A stretch of 64,000 nt of DNA from Streptomyces sp. CC228A (GTDB taxonomy: Bacteria; Actinomycetota; Actinomycetes; Streptomycetales; Streptomycetaceae): assembly GCF_021390935.1 (NCBI RefSeq), contig NZ_JAJPUI010000011.1, positions 62,001 to 126,000 on the forward strand, read 5' to 3'. Made by a program: the position numbers and the translations under genes. This document shows positions 21,353 through 29,613 of this stretch, piece after piece (position 1 is the first letter of the stretch; every line of letters starts with the position of its first letter). The notes beneath the pieces were generated by a model. The model made no database searches. It was not told the origin of the DNA and was given only the letters and a program-made list of their open reading frames with translations.

Positions 21353-22243
21353 ATGGCAGGCTTGACCGATGAAGTCGCTCCGGGGGCCGGTTCCGGTTCC
21401 GGCCGGGAATCGGACGCCGCGTCCGATGGTGCGGAACCCTCCGCTCCCCCCTCGCTCTGGGCGGTCGCGGAAGCACTCGACCATCTGTCGTGCCAGGTCC
21501 GGCAGCAGGCCCACCACGTCTACCGGTCGGCGAAGGAAGCGTCCTGGTCCACCGCGGCGTCCGGGCGGGGCGAGGGCGGGGGCGCCGATCCGGGAGTGCG
21601 GAGGCTGCACGGACTGCCGGAGATCAACGCGGCGATCCGCGAGGCCCTGGACGGGGCCGGGACCGAGATCCTCACCGCCCAGCCGGACGGCCCCCGCCCC
21701 AAGGAGGTGCTGGACACCGCACTCGACTCGGTCCGCCGCCAGATAGCCCAGGGCGTCAGCATGCGGACGATCTACCAGCACTCCGCCCGCTTCGACGAGG
21801 CGACCAAGTCGTACGTCCGCACGGTGACCGACTACGGCGTCCAAGTGCGCACCCTCACCGAGTTCTTCGACCGGATGATCATCATCGACCGGTGCACGGT
21901 CTTCATCGCGGCCAACCCGGAGCGCACCGATGCCTCCATGATCACGGAACCGTCCGTCGTGCGGTTCCTGGTCGACGTCTTCGAACGCTCCTGGGACCGC
22001 GCAGGACCGTTTCCCTTCGTCCCCAACCACGCCGCCCGCGCGGCACCCGAGGTGATCCCCCCGATCCGGCAGGCGATCCGGCACATGCTGACCGAAGGCC
22101 ACTCGGACAAGGTCGTCGCCCGCCGGCTCGGCATCAGCGAGCGCTCCCTGCAGGCCCATATCGCCCGCATCAAAGAGGAGTTGGGGGCGAAGAACCGCAC
22201 CCACCTCGGCTACCTCCTGGGCCTCGGCGCGCCCAAGGACTGA
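21353..22243 (+). CDS. LuxR-family transcriptional regulator with TrmB-like sensor domain
   Basis: A 296-residue regulator. The middle (about residues 95-215) resembles the TrmB-like/phospholipase-D-fold sensor of Streptomyces pathway regulators: EILTAQPDG, then a stretch ending VFIAANPE. The C-terminal LuxR-type helix-turn-helix reads VVARRLGISERSLQAHIARIKEELG. The Ser/Gly/Ala-rich N-terminus is low complexity. The start at 21353 has a GGGGGAG site; an upstream ATG at 21314 lacks one. It is divergent from the small peptide gene and carA operon and is the only regulator beside it, so it is the likely cluster activator. That role is inferred from position. Confidence 0.85.
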   Translation: MAGLTDEVAPGAGSGSGRESDAASDGAEPSAPPSLWAVAEALDHLSCQVRQQAHHVYRSAKEASWSTAASGRGEGGGADPGVRRLHGLPEINAAIREALDGAGTEILTAQPDGPRPKEVLDTALDSVRRQIAQGVSMRTIYQHSARFDEATKSYVRTVTDYGVQVRTLTEFFDRMIIIDRCTVFIAANPERTDASMITEPSVVRFLVDVFERSWDRAGPFPFVPNHAARAAPEVIPPIRQAIRHMLTEGHSDKVVARRLGISERSLQAHIARIKEELGAKNRTHLGYLLGLGAPKD

Positions 22244-22464
22244 CCCGCCCCCGCCTCGGGCGGCGGGCGCCCGTGCCGTCGCGTGCGCCACTGCAACGCC
22301 CCTTGCCCAGGGGCCGGTGCCTCCCGCGGCACGCCCGACTGCGGTTTCCCGAAGGCCCGGCCGGCCCGCTGCCCCGTCGAACCAGGCCCCGCAGAGGGCT
22401 TGTCGACCGTGCGGACCGGCCCGCTCGTACGCGGACCGGCCCTTCCGCACGGGTGGGCGCCCGG

Positions 22465-22526
22465 TGCGGGCCCCGCCGTTGACGTGCCGCGCCGCTGCGG
22501 GCCCCGCCGTTGACGTGCCGCGCCGC
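22465..22526. repeat. Perfect 31-bp tandem duplication
   Basis: Two identical 31-base copies beginning tgcgggccccgccgttgac start at 22465 and 22496. They lie in the 333-base gap between convergent genes (22244-22576), which otherwise holds no gene I can support. Confidence 0.85.
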
Positions 22527-22576
22527 CTTCTCCTGCGCTGACGGCCCCGGCTGCTGCCGCTCCGCGGGCGCTCCGT

Positions 22577-23949
22577 TCAACCGGCGAGCAGGCCGTCCGG
22601 AGAGCTGCGGGCCAGCGCGGCCAGCGCCGCCAGGGCGCGGTCCAAAACGTCGAGGGGCGGCGACGCGAGACCCAGGCGGACCGCGCGGGGCGCGCGGTGC
22701 GGGTCGGCGGCGAAGGCCGCTGCCGGGGTCACCGCCACGCCCTGCCGGGCCGCCGCCGCCACGAAGAGGTCGGCGCGCCAGGCGGGCGGCAGCTCCCACC
22801 AGCAGAAGCACGACCGCGGGTCGGTCCGCACCGCGAAGCCGTCCAGGTGGCGCCCGGCCACCTCCTGGCGCCGGGCCGCCTCCCGGCGCTTGGCCTCCAC
22901 CACGGCCCGTACGGTCCCGTCGGCCTGCCAGCGGACGGCCGCCTCCAGGGCGAACCGCGAGGGGGCCCAGCCGCCGGAGCGGACCGCCGCCTCCACCCGC
23001 GGGGCCCACACGTCGGGCGCCACGGCGAAGCCTGCGGTCAGCCCCGGGGCCAGCCGCTTCGACAGGCTGTCCACCAGCACCGTCCGCTCGGGCGCCAGGG
23101 CCGCGAAGGGCTCGGCGTCCCCGTGCAGGAAGCCCCAGACGGCGTCCTCCACCACGGGGATGCCGCAGCGGCGCAGTACCGCCGCCAGCGCGGCCCTGCG
23201 GGCCTCGGGCATGGTGAGCGAGAGGGGGTTGTGCAGGGTCGGCTGGAGGTACACCGCGTGCAGCGGCGCCCCCCGGTGCGCGGCCTCCACGGCTTCCGGC
23301 CGGACGCCCTCCGCGTCCATGCCCAGGGGGACGACGGTGACGCCGAGCCGGGACGCCAGGGACTTCAGCACCGGGTACGTCAGCTCCTCGGCGCCGAGCC
23401 GGCCGCCCGCCGGGACCAGGGCGGCCACCGCGGCGGAGAGTGCCTGACGGCCGTTTCCGGTGAACAGCACCCGCTCCGGGCGGGGCCGCCAGCCGCCGCG
23501 GGCCAGGAGGTCAGCGGCCGCGGCGCGGGCCGCGGCGGTGCCGCCGCGCCGACGGGCCGCAGCGCGGACTCCAGGACGTCCGGCCGCAGCAGCGGTTCGA
23601 GCCCTCCCGCCAGCAGTGCCGCCTGCTCGGGGACGGCGAGGTGCGCGAACTCCAGGTTCACCGGCCGGTCGGGCGGCTCGCTCAGCGCGGGCGACGCGGC
23701 CGCCGCGTCGGCGGCCCGTACGAAGGTGCCGCGGCCGACCTCGCCCACGGTCAGCCCGCGGCGGGCCAGCTCGCGGTAGACGCGTGCCGCCGTGGATGCC
23801 GCGATGCCGTGCTGCCGGGCGAACCGGCGCTGCGGCGGCAGCCGGTCGCCCGGCCGCAGCCGCCCGTCCGCGATCTGTGCGGCGACGGCGTCCGCCACGC
23901 GCTGATACTCCGCCAGGTCCGTCAAAGCAGCCCCCACACTTCCATCCAT
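22577..23949 (-). CDS. MocR/PdxR-type GntR-aminotransferase regulator, frameshifted
   Basis: A GntR-type winged helix fused to a fold-type I aminotransferase domain. The DNA-binding part is at residues 10-75 (RVADAVAAQIADGRLRPGDRL, then RVYRELARRG). In the aminotransferase part the PLP lysine is in DSLSKRLAPG, with GNGRQAL and YLQPTLHNP before it. Such proteins use PLP or an amino compound as effector and often control a neighbouring transporter. The two halves are in different frames; the switch is near 23545 and the span is one base short of whole codons, so one missing base explains it. The ATG at 23949 gives a normal GntR N-terminus. A palindrome sits between this gene and the divergent LysE/RhtB exporter. 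Confidence 0.8.
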
Positions 23950-23957
23950 TGCACCGA

Positions 23958-23977
23958 GAGCAATGTTCTTATTGCTC
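23958..23977. promoter_or_regulatory. Palindromic operator-like site between MocR and LysE/RhtB genes
   Basis: gagcaat and attgctc are perfect inverse arms around a six-base centre. The site lies eight bases upstream of the regulator's ATG, in an AT-rich island within GC-rich DNA. Position and symmetry suggest binding by the MocR-type protein. Confidence 0.6.
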
Positions 23978-24059
23978 CGAGGTAATGCTGTCAATATGCT
24001 CGCTTCGAGGCGGCGTTGCGGGACCGTCCGGTCAGGGCGCCGCGGAAGGGGGAGGGTCG

Positions 24060-24710
24060 ATGGTGGAGGCGAGCGCCCTGCTGGGCATGGTCGCGGTGGG
24101 GCTTGGCATGGTCCTCACCCCGGGACCGAACATGATCTATCTCGTCTCCCGGTCCGTCACCCAGGGCCGGCGCGCGGGCGTCGTCTCGCTCGCCGGGGTC
24201 GCGGTGGGCTTCCTCGTCTACCTGGTGGCCACGAACCTCGGCCTGTCGGTGCTGTTCGTCGCCGTGCCCGAGCTGTACGCGGTGGTGCGGCTCGCGGGCG
24301 CGGGCTACCTCGCCTGGCTGGCGTGGAACGCGCTGCGGCCCGGCGGCGTGTCGGTCTTCGCCCCCCAGGAGGCGGCCCCTGCCCCGCCCCGCCGGCTCTT
24401 CGTGATGGGGCTCGCGACGAGCCTCCTCAACCCCAAGATCGCCATCATGTACCTCTCGCTGATCCCGCAGTTCATCGACGTGGAGGCGGGCAGCACCATG
24501 GCGCAGGGGTTCGTCCTCGGGGCGGTCCAGGTGGTGGTGAGCGTGAGCGTGAACCTCGCCATCGTCCTGGCCGCGGGGACCGTCTCCGTCGTCCTGGCCC
24601 GCCGCCCCGGGTGGCTGCGCGCCCAGCGCTACGCCATGGGCGGAGTGCTCGGCGGGCTCGCCGCGGCCCTGGCGCTCGACGCCAGGACCCCGGCCGCGGC
24701 CACGAGCTGA
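24060..24710 (+). CDS. LysE/RhtB-family amino-acid exporter
   Basis: A 216-residue membrane protein with about six hydrophobic segments. The LysE/RhtB signature is visible at the N-terminus (GMVLTPGPNMIYLVSRS) and again as GLATSLLNPKIAIMY in the middle. The family exports amino acids such as lysine, homoserine or threonine across the cell membrane. The ATG at 24060 follows a GGAGGG ribosome site. It is divergent from the MocR-type regulator and shares its operator region, the classic arrangement for an effector-responsive efflux gene. A strong bidirectional hairpin follows. Confidence 0.88.
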   Translation: MVEASALLGMVAVGLGMVLTPGPNMIYLVSRSVTQGRRAGVVSLAGVAVGFLVYLVATNLGLSVLFVAVPELYAVVRLAGAGYLAWLAWNALRPGGVSVFAPQEAAPAPPRRLFVMGLATSLLNPKIAIMYLSLIPQFIDVEAGSTMAQGFVLGAVQVVVSVSVNLAIVLAAGTVSVVLARRPGWLRAQRYAMGGVLGGLAAALALDARTPAAATS

Positions 24711-24757
24711 GACGCGCGGACGGCCCGCGCCGCCGTCCGGCCGGGGGTACGGGAAAA

Positions 24758-24792
24758 GGGCCCGGTCCGCGCCGACGGCGCGGACCGGGCCC
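24758..24792. terminator. Bidirectional hairpin terminator
   Basis: A perfect 16-bp stem (gggcccggtccgcgcc with its complement) and a three-base loop, preceded on the plus strand by aaaa. It separates the convergent exporter and VKOR genes. Confidence 0.85.
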
Positions 24793-24807
24793 CCTCGGGT
24801 GCCGGGC

Positions 24808-25482
24808 TCAGCCCGTCCAGAAGTCCCACCACCGGGTCAGCACCAGCATGCCGATCACGCCGAGGTGCAGTACGGGCGGCGCCCACGCGAACTCGTCCAG
24901 GAAGCGGCGCACCCCCGCGGGCGCGGGCAGCATCCCGTGGCGCACCGTGTGCGCGGTCACGGACCAGAAGAGGACGATGGTCGCGACCCACGCCAGACAG
25001 CACCACAGGCACAGCGAGTTGATGACGTACAGCGACTGCTGCATCAGCCAGGTGCAGAAGCCCACCCCGAACAGGCAGCCGGCGTTCAGCCCCAGCCAGT
25101 GCCAGCGCCGGTGGCGCGCCCCCGCCAGCAGCCCCGCCCCGACGGCGGCGACCATGCCGTAGGCGACGAGGCCGAGCATCGGGTTCGGGAAGCCGAACAC
25201 CGACGCCTGGGCGCTCTCCATGACGCTGCCGCACGACACGACCGGGTTCAGGCTGCACCCCGGCACGTAGTCGGGGTCCTCCAGCAGCCGGAACTTGTCC
25301 AGCGTGATGACCCACGCCGCCAGCAGCCCCGCCGCGCCCGTCGCCACCAGGGTCCAGGCGAGCCCGCGGCCCGCCCCGGCCCCGTCCGGCGCGGGGACGG
25401 CGCCGCCGGGCCGGGCCGGGGCGGCCCCGTGCGCCGCGTCGGCCCCGTGCGCCCCGTAGGTGTCGCGCGTCGTCGTCGCCAT
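24808..25482 (-). CDS. Vitamin K epoxide reductase (VKOR) family protein
   Basis: A 224-residue membrane protein of the VKOR family, which in actinobacteria reoxidises periplasmic disulfide-forming proteins by passing electrons to quinone. After a low-complexity N-tail there are about five hydrophobic segments. The active-site Cys pair is in INSLCLWCCLAW and loop cysteines are in VPGCSLNPVVSCGSV. No DsbA-like domain is fused. It starts one base after the stop of the preceding 167-residue protein, so the two form an operon. Length and motif order match the family. Confidence 0.9.
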   Translation of the reverse strand: MATTTRDTYGAHGADAAHGAAPARPGGAVPAPDGAGAGRGLAWTLVATGAAGLLAAWVITLDKFRLLEDPDYVPGCSLNPVVSCGSVMESAQASVFGFPNPMLGLVAYGMVAAVGAGLLAGARHRRWHWLGLNAGCLFGVGFCTWLMQQSLYVINSLCLWCCLAWVATIVLFWSVTAHTVRHGMLPAPAGVRRFLDEFAWAPPVLHLGVIGMLVLTRWWDFWTG

Positions 25483-25483
25483 G

Positions 25484-25987
25484 TCAGGTACGCACCCTCA
25501 GCACGGGCGCCAGGCAGTGTGCGCTGCCCTCCAGCATCCCCTCGCCGTTGACGAAGTCCCGCAGGGTCTCGGCGGGGACCTCCTTGCCGGGCACCGCCTC
25601 CGGCCACGGCCGCACCGCGAAGATCAGGTACACCTGGCCCTTGGTGTGCGCCGCCCTCTCCCACTCCGGCGGCACCGGGCACTGCACCTTCATGAACGGC
25701 AGCGTCAGGACGGCCTGCTCGGCCTCCACCAGCAGCGTGACCGGGATGCGGCTGTCCCGGCCCAGGTCGACCAGCCGCTCCCCGATGGACAGGCCCAGCT
25801 TCTCCAGCTGCGCCCGCAGCGCCTCCTCGACGGCCTCGGGGCCCTCAGGGCCGTCCCCGAGCGAGTAGACCATCAGCATGGGGTTGCCGGGGTCTTCGGG
25901 GGTGGGCTCGCTGACCCACGGGATGACGGTGAGCGTTCCCACAAGGGAACGCTTCTGCTCGGGGGATACGGCGGTGGAAGAGGTCAT
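25484..25987 (-). CDS. Conserved Streptomyces protein (DUF5949-like)
   Basis: A soluble 167-residue protein without signal peptide or membrane segment. Visible blocks include LVGTLTVIPWVSEPTPED near the start, RIPVTLLVEAEQAVLTLPFMK in the middle and a late NGEGMLEGSAHC. It resembles the DUF5949 group of streptomycete proteins; that assignment is from memory and tentative, and the function is unknown. It is the first gene of a two-gene operon with the VKOR protein (one-base gap) and is divergent from melC1, sharing a 215-base upstream region with it. Confidence 0.7.
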   Translation of the reverse strand: MTSSTAVSPEQKRSLVGTLTVIPWVSEPTPEDPGNPMLMVYSLGDGPEGPEAVEEALRAQLEKLGLSIGERLVDLGRDSRIPVTLLVEAEQAVLTLPFMKVQCPVPPEWERAAHTKGQVYLIFAVRPWPEAVPGKEVPAETLRDFVNGEGMLEGSAHCLAPVLRVRT

Positions 25988-26202
25988 GGCGCCGGATACT
26001 AGTGGGGCCGAACGGGCCGTCCGGCCGCGATTCCACCCGTTCGGCCCACCGGCGGACCGCCCGGCTCACCTGATCGTGTCAGGGCGCGGCCAAGGGAGCG
26101 GATTCGCACTCAGGAACGGTTCCGGAACGGTTCTCGTACGGCGTCGTTGTGCCCGGCGGGAGGGAGACCACCGCCCGCGCGACCCGTACGGGAGATCACC
26201 TC

Positions 26203-26704
26203 ATGATCGGCAAGAGTCAGCAGCCCCCCACCGACCGCCGCTTCCCCCGCCTGCGCGGGGCCGTTCTGCGCCGCGGCGCACTGAGGACCCTGTTCAGCCT
26301 CGGAGCGGCGGCGTTCAGCGGCGGCGCGCTCGCCCGCGTGGCCGCCGCGCCCCGCGGCGGCGCCCGGAGCCCGCCGCCCCGCGGCGCCCGAGGCAGCGCT
26401 GGCACGGCGGCTTCGACGAGATGTACCGCGGCCGCCGCATCCAGGCCGCCCCGTGCCGGCGGACGCCGCCGAGTGCCAGGCCCTCGTCGACGGCCGCCCC
26501 CTGCACCTCATGCGCTGCGCCGACGGCGGCTACGTCAGCCTGGTCGACCACTACCAGGCGTATCCGACGCCGCTCGCGGCCACCCGCGCGGCCGTCGACG
26601 AGCTGGGCGCCGCCCGGCTGGCGCCCGCCGCCGCCGCGCACGGCGGCGCGCTGCGGGGCCGGACGCACCAGGGAACGGGAGGGCAGCGCGGTGCACACGC
26701 GTAA
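26203..26704 (+). CDS. melC1: Tyrosinase co-factor (caddie) protein MelC1, frame disrupted twice
   Basis: The copper-chaperone partner of tyrosinase, which keeps MelC2 soluble, delivers copper and carries it across the membrane. The N-terminus has a twin-arginine-like RRGALRTLFSLGAAAFSGGALA signal region. The conserved core FDEMYRGRRIQ and the later VDGRPLHLMRCADGGYVSLVDHY with AARAAVDEL are diagnostic, but lie in three different frames. Switches fall near 26380 and 26452, and each fits one missing base. The ATG at 26203 follows a GGAG site, and the stop overlaps the melC2 start by 14 bases. If the breaks are real, tyrosinase activation would fail. Confidence 0.8.
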
Positions 26705-27554
26705 GGACCAGCGCGACCTGACCGCGGCCGAGCGCCGCCGCTTCGTGGCCGCGGTCCTCGAACTGAAGCGCGCCGGACGGTACGACCGGTTCGTCCGCAC
26801 CCACATCGACTACTACAAGGCCGACGGCGCCACCGGGCTGCGGGCCGCGCACATGGCGCCGTCGTTCCTGCCGTGGCACCGCCAGTACCTGCTGGAGTTC
26901 GAACGGGAGCTGCGCGAGGTCGACCCGGCCGTCACCGTGCCGTACTGGGACTGGACGCGGGACCGGTCGCCGGTGGGGCCGCCCTGGGGGGAGGACTTCA
27001 TGGGCGGCAACGGGAGGCGCGGAGACCTCCAGGTGACCACCGGCCCCTTCGCGTACGCCGCGGGGAACTGGACGGTCTCCGTCGGCGTCACCGAGGACCG
27101 CTTCCTCACCCGCGACCTCGGACGCCCGAAGGACCCGCTGGACCTGCCCACGCGGGAGGAGCTGGCCTGGGCGACCGGTGAGGCGGTGTACGACACGGAG
27201 CCCTGGAACTCGACGAGCCGGGGCGGCCTGCGCAACCGGCTGGAGGGCTGGGGGCAGGGCCGTGGCAGCGCCCGCTGGCGCAACCACAACCGGGTGCACC
27301 GCTGGGTGGGCGGCCACATGCTCGGCGGGGCCTCGGTCAACGACCCGGTGTTCTGGCTGCACCACGCCTTCGTTGACCTGGTGTGGTCGCGCTGGCAGCG
27401 GCGCAACCCGGGGGCGCCCTACCTGCCCGCCGCGCAGCCGCCGGCCGGCTCGGCGCAGCGGGGCCGCGTCGTGGCGCGCGACGAGCCGATGCCGCCGTGG
27501 GACGTCACGCCCGCGCAGCTGGAGGACCACAGCGGGCTCTACCGCTACGGCTGA
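26691..27554 (+). CDS. melC2: Tyrosinase MelC2
   Basis: A 287-residue type 3 copper monophenol oxidase that makes melanin from tyrosine; it is exported piggyback with MelC1. CuA ligands: His in RTHIDYY, in AAHMAPSF and in LPWHRQY. CuB ligands: the two His of RNHNRVHRW and the His pair in FWLHHAF. The signature VPYWDWTRD is intact. Length is close to the 270-290 residues usual for Streptomyces enzymes. The GTG start at 26691 lies inside the end of melC1, giving coupling, with GGGAGG upstream. It has no signal of its own, as expected. A strong hairpin follows the gene. Confidence 0.96.
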   Translation: MHTRKDQRDLTAAERRRFVAAVLELKRAGRYDRFVRTHIDYYKADGATGLRAAHMAPSFLPWHRQYLLEFERELREVDPAVTVPYWDWTRDRSPVGPPWGEDFMGGNGRRGDLQVTTGPFAYAAGNWTVSVGVTEDRFLTRDLGRPKDPLDLPTREELAWATGEAVYDTEPWNSTSRGGLRNRLEGWGQGRGSARWRNHNRVHRWVGGHMLGGASVNDPVFWLHHAFVDLVWSRWQRRNPGAPYLPAAQPPAGSAQRGRVVARDEPMPPWDVTPAQLEDHSGLYRYG

Positions 27555-27579
27555 GCGCGCGGCCGTCCGGTGCGGACAT

Positions 27580-27619
27580 GGCTGCGGCCCCCGGTGCGTG
27601 AGCGCCGGGGGCCGCAGCC
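27580..27619. terminator. Hairpin terminator between melC2 and a chaplin gene
   Basis: A perfect 15-bp stem (ggctgcggcccccgg and its complement) with a ten-base loop, between convergent genes. It can serve both strands. Confidence 0.85.
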
Positions 27620-27645
27620 GTAGGGAGGGAGTCCCTGGCGGGGCG

Positions 27646-27996
27646 TCAGTCGCCGTAGCCGCCGGGCTCGCCGCCGTTGTCACCGCCCGGGTGGCCGGGG
27701 TGGCCGGGGTGGCCCGGGTGCTCGGGGCCGTGGCTGCCGCCGTTGCCGTGGTCGCCGCCGACGTTCAGGCAGGCGTTGCCGAACGCCGGGTTCAGCAGTC
27801 CGGCGAGGTTGGCCGTGTTGCCGCACAGGTTGATCGGGACGTTGACCGGAACCTGGATGAGGTTGCCCGAGAGGACACCGGGGGAGTTGGCGGCGACGCC
27901 GCTGGCCCCCGCGTCGGCAACGGCCAGGCCGGCGCCGCTCAGGGCGACGGCACCCGTGCCGACGAGGACGGCGGCGGCCTTCGCGATGCGAGACAT
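27646..27996 (-). CDS. Chaplin with a Gly/His/Pro-rich C-terminal tail
   Basis: A 116-residue short chaplin, a secreted hydrophobic amyloid-forming protein of the aerial hyphal sheath. A signal peptide covers residues 1-28. The chaplin domain (about 33-78) is typical: ANSPGVLSGN, VPVNVPINLCGN and FGNACLN, with two Cys. Unlike ordinary short chaplins, which end a few residues after this, it carries about 35 more residues rich in Gly, His, Pro and Asp, with three GHP units, and no sortase signal. The tail could bind metal or change surface charge. The ATG at 27996 follows AGGAGA. It is the gene nearest the tyrosinase operon and convergent with it. Confidence 0.92.
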   Translation of the reverse strand: MSRIAKAAAVLVGTGAVALSGAGLAVADAGASGVAANSPGVLSGNLIQVPVNVPINLCGNTANLAGLLNPAFGNACLNVGGDHGNGGSHGPEHPGHPGHPGHPGGDNGGEPGGYGD

Positions 27997-28316
27997 CAAA
28001 TCTCCTTGTGCGTGTAAGAGACGTGGGACCGCGGACCGCGGTCGTCACGCCCTTCAACGCCGCGGGACACCGCGGGTCACGGGCGCGCCGGGGCTCTCAC
28101 ACCAAGAGCGCAACGCGGCCCGGAGGGCGCGCCGGCCGCGCGGCCGGACGCACGGGAACGGCCCGTGGCACCGCGGGGGCGACGACGCCGGCTGCGTCGT
28201 CGCCCGGTGCGGTACCACGGGCCGGTGACCTTGCGACAAGCCGCCGGGTCCAACGAGCGGTCGCCGTGCGGGTGGCGGGATGAATGCTTTCTTCACTCCT
28301 GCGCGGGCGGGCCTGG
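27997..28316. other. Intergenic region with chaplin promoter and a terminator
   Basis: 320 bases without a supported gene. The left end should hold the chaplin promoter. The centre holds the long hairpin listed at 28159-28224; I see nothing else. Confidence 0.6.
28159..28224 (-). terminator. Long hairpin terminator
   Basis: Outer arms cggcccgtgg/ccacgggccg and an inner stem gggcgacgacgc/gcgtcgtcgccc stack with only small internal mismatches. It lies past the stop of the secreted-protein gene ending at 28317, in its direction of transcription. Confidence 0.75.
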
Positions 28317-28844
28317 TCAGGAATCGGAGCCGCTGAGGCCGAGGTCGGTGTCCAGCGCCCCGGACAGCGCGGGCGCCAGCAGCGCCGCCTTCGGCAGCTG
28401 CACGCCCGGCAGGCCGGACTGCCCGCCCTGCGGCGCGAGGGACAGCGGCTCGCCCAGCGAGGCGCCGGGCGCCGAGGTGCTCATGTCGGACCGGTCGGAG
28501 GTGAGCATCGCGGTGCCGAGCGGGCGGCCGCCGAGCAGGCCGGGCAGCGGCGCCTCCAGGGAGGTCTCCGGCAGTTCGGCGCCGAGCGGCGTGCGCGGCA
28601 GGAGCAGCAGCTCCGGCAGCCCGCCCTCCGTGGTGCGGCCGAGCCCCTCGGGCGCACCCGGCATGAGGAGCGGCACGCCCGTGCTGAGGGAGGGCGGCGC
28701 CATGGGGAGCACGGCACCCAGGGGCTGGAGCGGCACCTCCACGGGTGCCTCGGCGGCGGCCGCGGGCGCCGCCATGGCCGCGGCGGCCGCGGACACGAGA
28801 CAGGCGGCGAGGAGGCCCGTACCGGCCTGGGACTTCACGTTCAT
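28317..28844 (-). CDS. Secreted low-complexity protein, unknown function
   Basis: A 175-residue protein with a clear signal peptide (MNVKSQAG, hydrophobic core, AAPAAAAEAP). The rest is rich in Leu, Pro, Gly and Ser, with repeated LPxLLL-like segments (GLPELLLLPRTPLGAELPE). There is no Cys, no sortase motif and no catalytic signature. I recognise no family. It lies in a group of small exported proteins between two chaplins, all on the minus strand, so a surface or sheath role is possible. The reading frame is open far upstream through the neighbouring gene region; the ATG at 28844 is chosen because the signal peptide begins there. Confidence 0.6.
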   Translation of the reverse strand: MNVKSQAGTGLLAACLVSAAAAAMAAPAAAAEAPVEVPLQPLGAVLPMAPPSLSTGVPLLMPGAPEGLGRTTEGGLPELLLLPRTPLGAELPETSLEAPLPGLLGGRPLGTAMLTSDRSDMSTSAPGASLGEPLSLAPQGGQSGLPGVQLPKAALLAPALSGALDTDLGLSGSDS

Positions 28845-29053
28845 TTCTGCGTACGCCTTCCCGGACGTGTGACTGCGAGGGGTGGAGGTGGGGACGTGTG
28901 GGCGTGCTGCGGGGTGCCGCTGCCTGCATGAACGAGCGTGCGCCGGGAGGGGCGCGCCGGTTCGCCTGCTTGCAGCAGTGCCGGTGCGGGGGAACGAGAC
29001 GGCGGGGCGGGAGCGGCGACCACCGCTTCCGCCCCGCCCGTGCCCGCGTGCCG

Positions 29054-29329
29054 CTACTTGCCGAGCGGCAGGCCGCCGAGCAGCGGCGCGGCCTGCTCGG
29101 AGGTGTCCAGGTCGCTCGCGGTGTCCGACACCTTGCCGACCAGGTCGCTGTCGGTCACCGTCTGCACGGCGTCGCCGGGGACCGCCTCGTGCAGGGCGTG
29201 TGCGCTCAGCACGTCGACCGCACCGGTGAGGCTGGTGGGGGCCGCGCTGCCGGCGGCGAGGGCGGGGGAGGCCGCGCCCATGGCCATCACGGAACCGGCG
29301 ACGACGGCGGCGACCTTCGTGGGCTTCAT
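29054..29329 (-). CDS. Small secreted protein, unknown function
   Basis: A 91-residue exported protein. The N-terminal 26 residues are a classic signal peptide (MKPTKVAAVVAG, then ASPALAAGS). The mature part is polar with no Cys: VDVLSAHALHEAVPGDAVQTV, then an Asp-rich SDTASDLDTSE and an end LLGGLPLGK. It is not a chaplin or rodlin and I do not recognise a family. The ATG at 29329 has GAAGGA about 11 bases upstream. It sits between other exported proteins on the same strand, about 210 bases from the next, so it probably has its own promoter. Confidence 0.65.
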   Translation of the reverse strand: MKPTKVAAVVAGSVMAMGAASPALAAGSAAPTSLTGAVDVLSAHALHEAVPGDAVQTVTDSDLVGKVSDTASDLDTSEQAAPLLGGLPLGK

Positions 29330-29613
29330 CGGGGGAGAGTCCTTCCTGAAAAGGCGTCCGTGTCCTACGCCTTCTGTAACGACGTCCCCCGCGCGGCGGA
29401 AACTCGGAAAGCCGGGAATTTCTCGACAGCACCCGAACGATGTGCTGCGCCGGTCGGATTCTCGGACCAGTGTGAAATATCGGAAAGAAAGCAAAGCCCA
29501 GCAATGCCGGAGAGGCGGCGAGGGGACGCGGGCACGCGGGCGGGCCGGGTCCGCTCGGTCGGTCGAGGGGGCCCGGCCCGGTGCCGCGGGCGCCTGCGCG
29601 GCGCGCGGAAGGG

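Noticed and set aside
24808..25482. VKOR as part of a vitamin K-dependent carboxylation pathway
   Set aside because: No gamma-carboxylase-like gene is present. It pairs with a small conserved protein, and the family commonly serves disulfide formation in actinobacteria.
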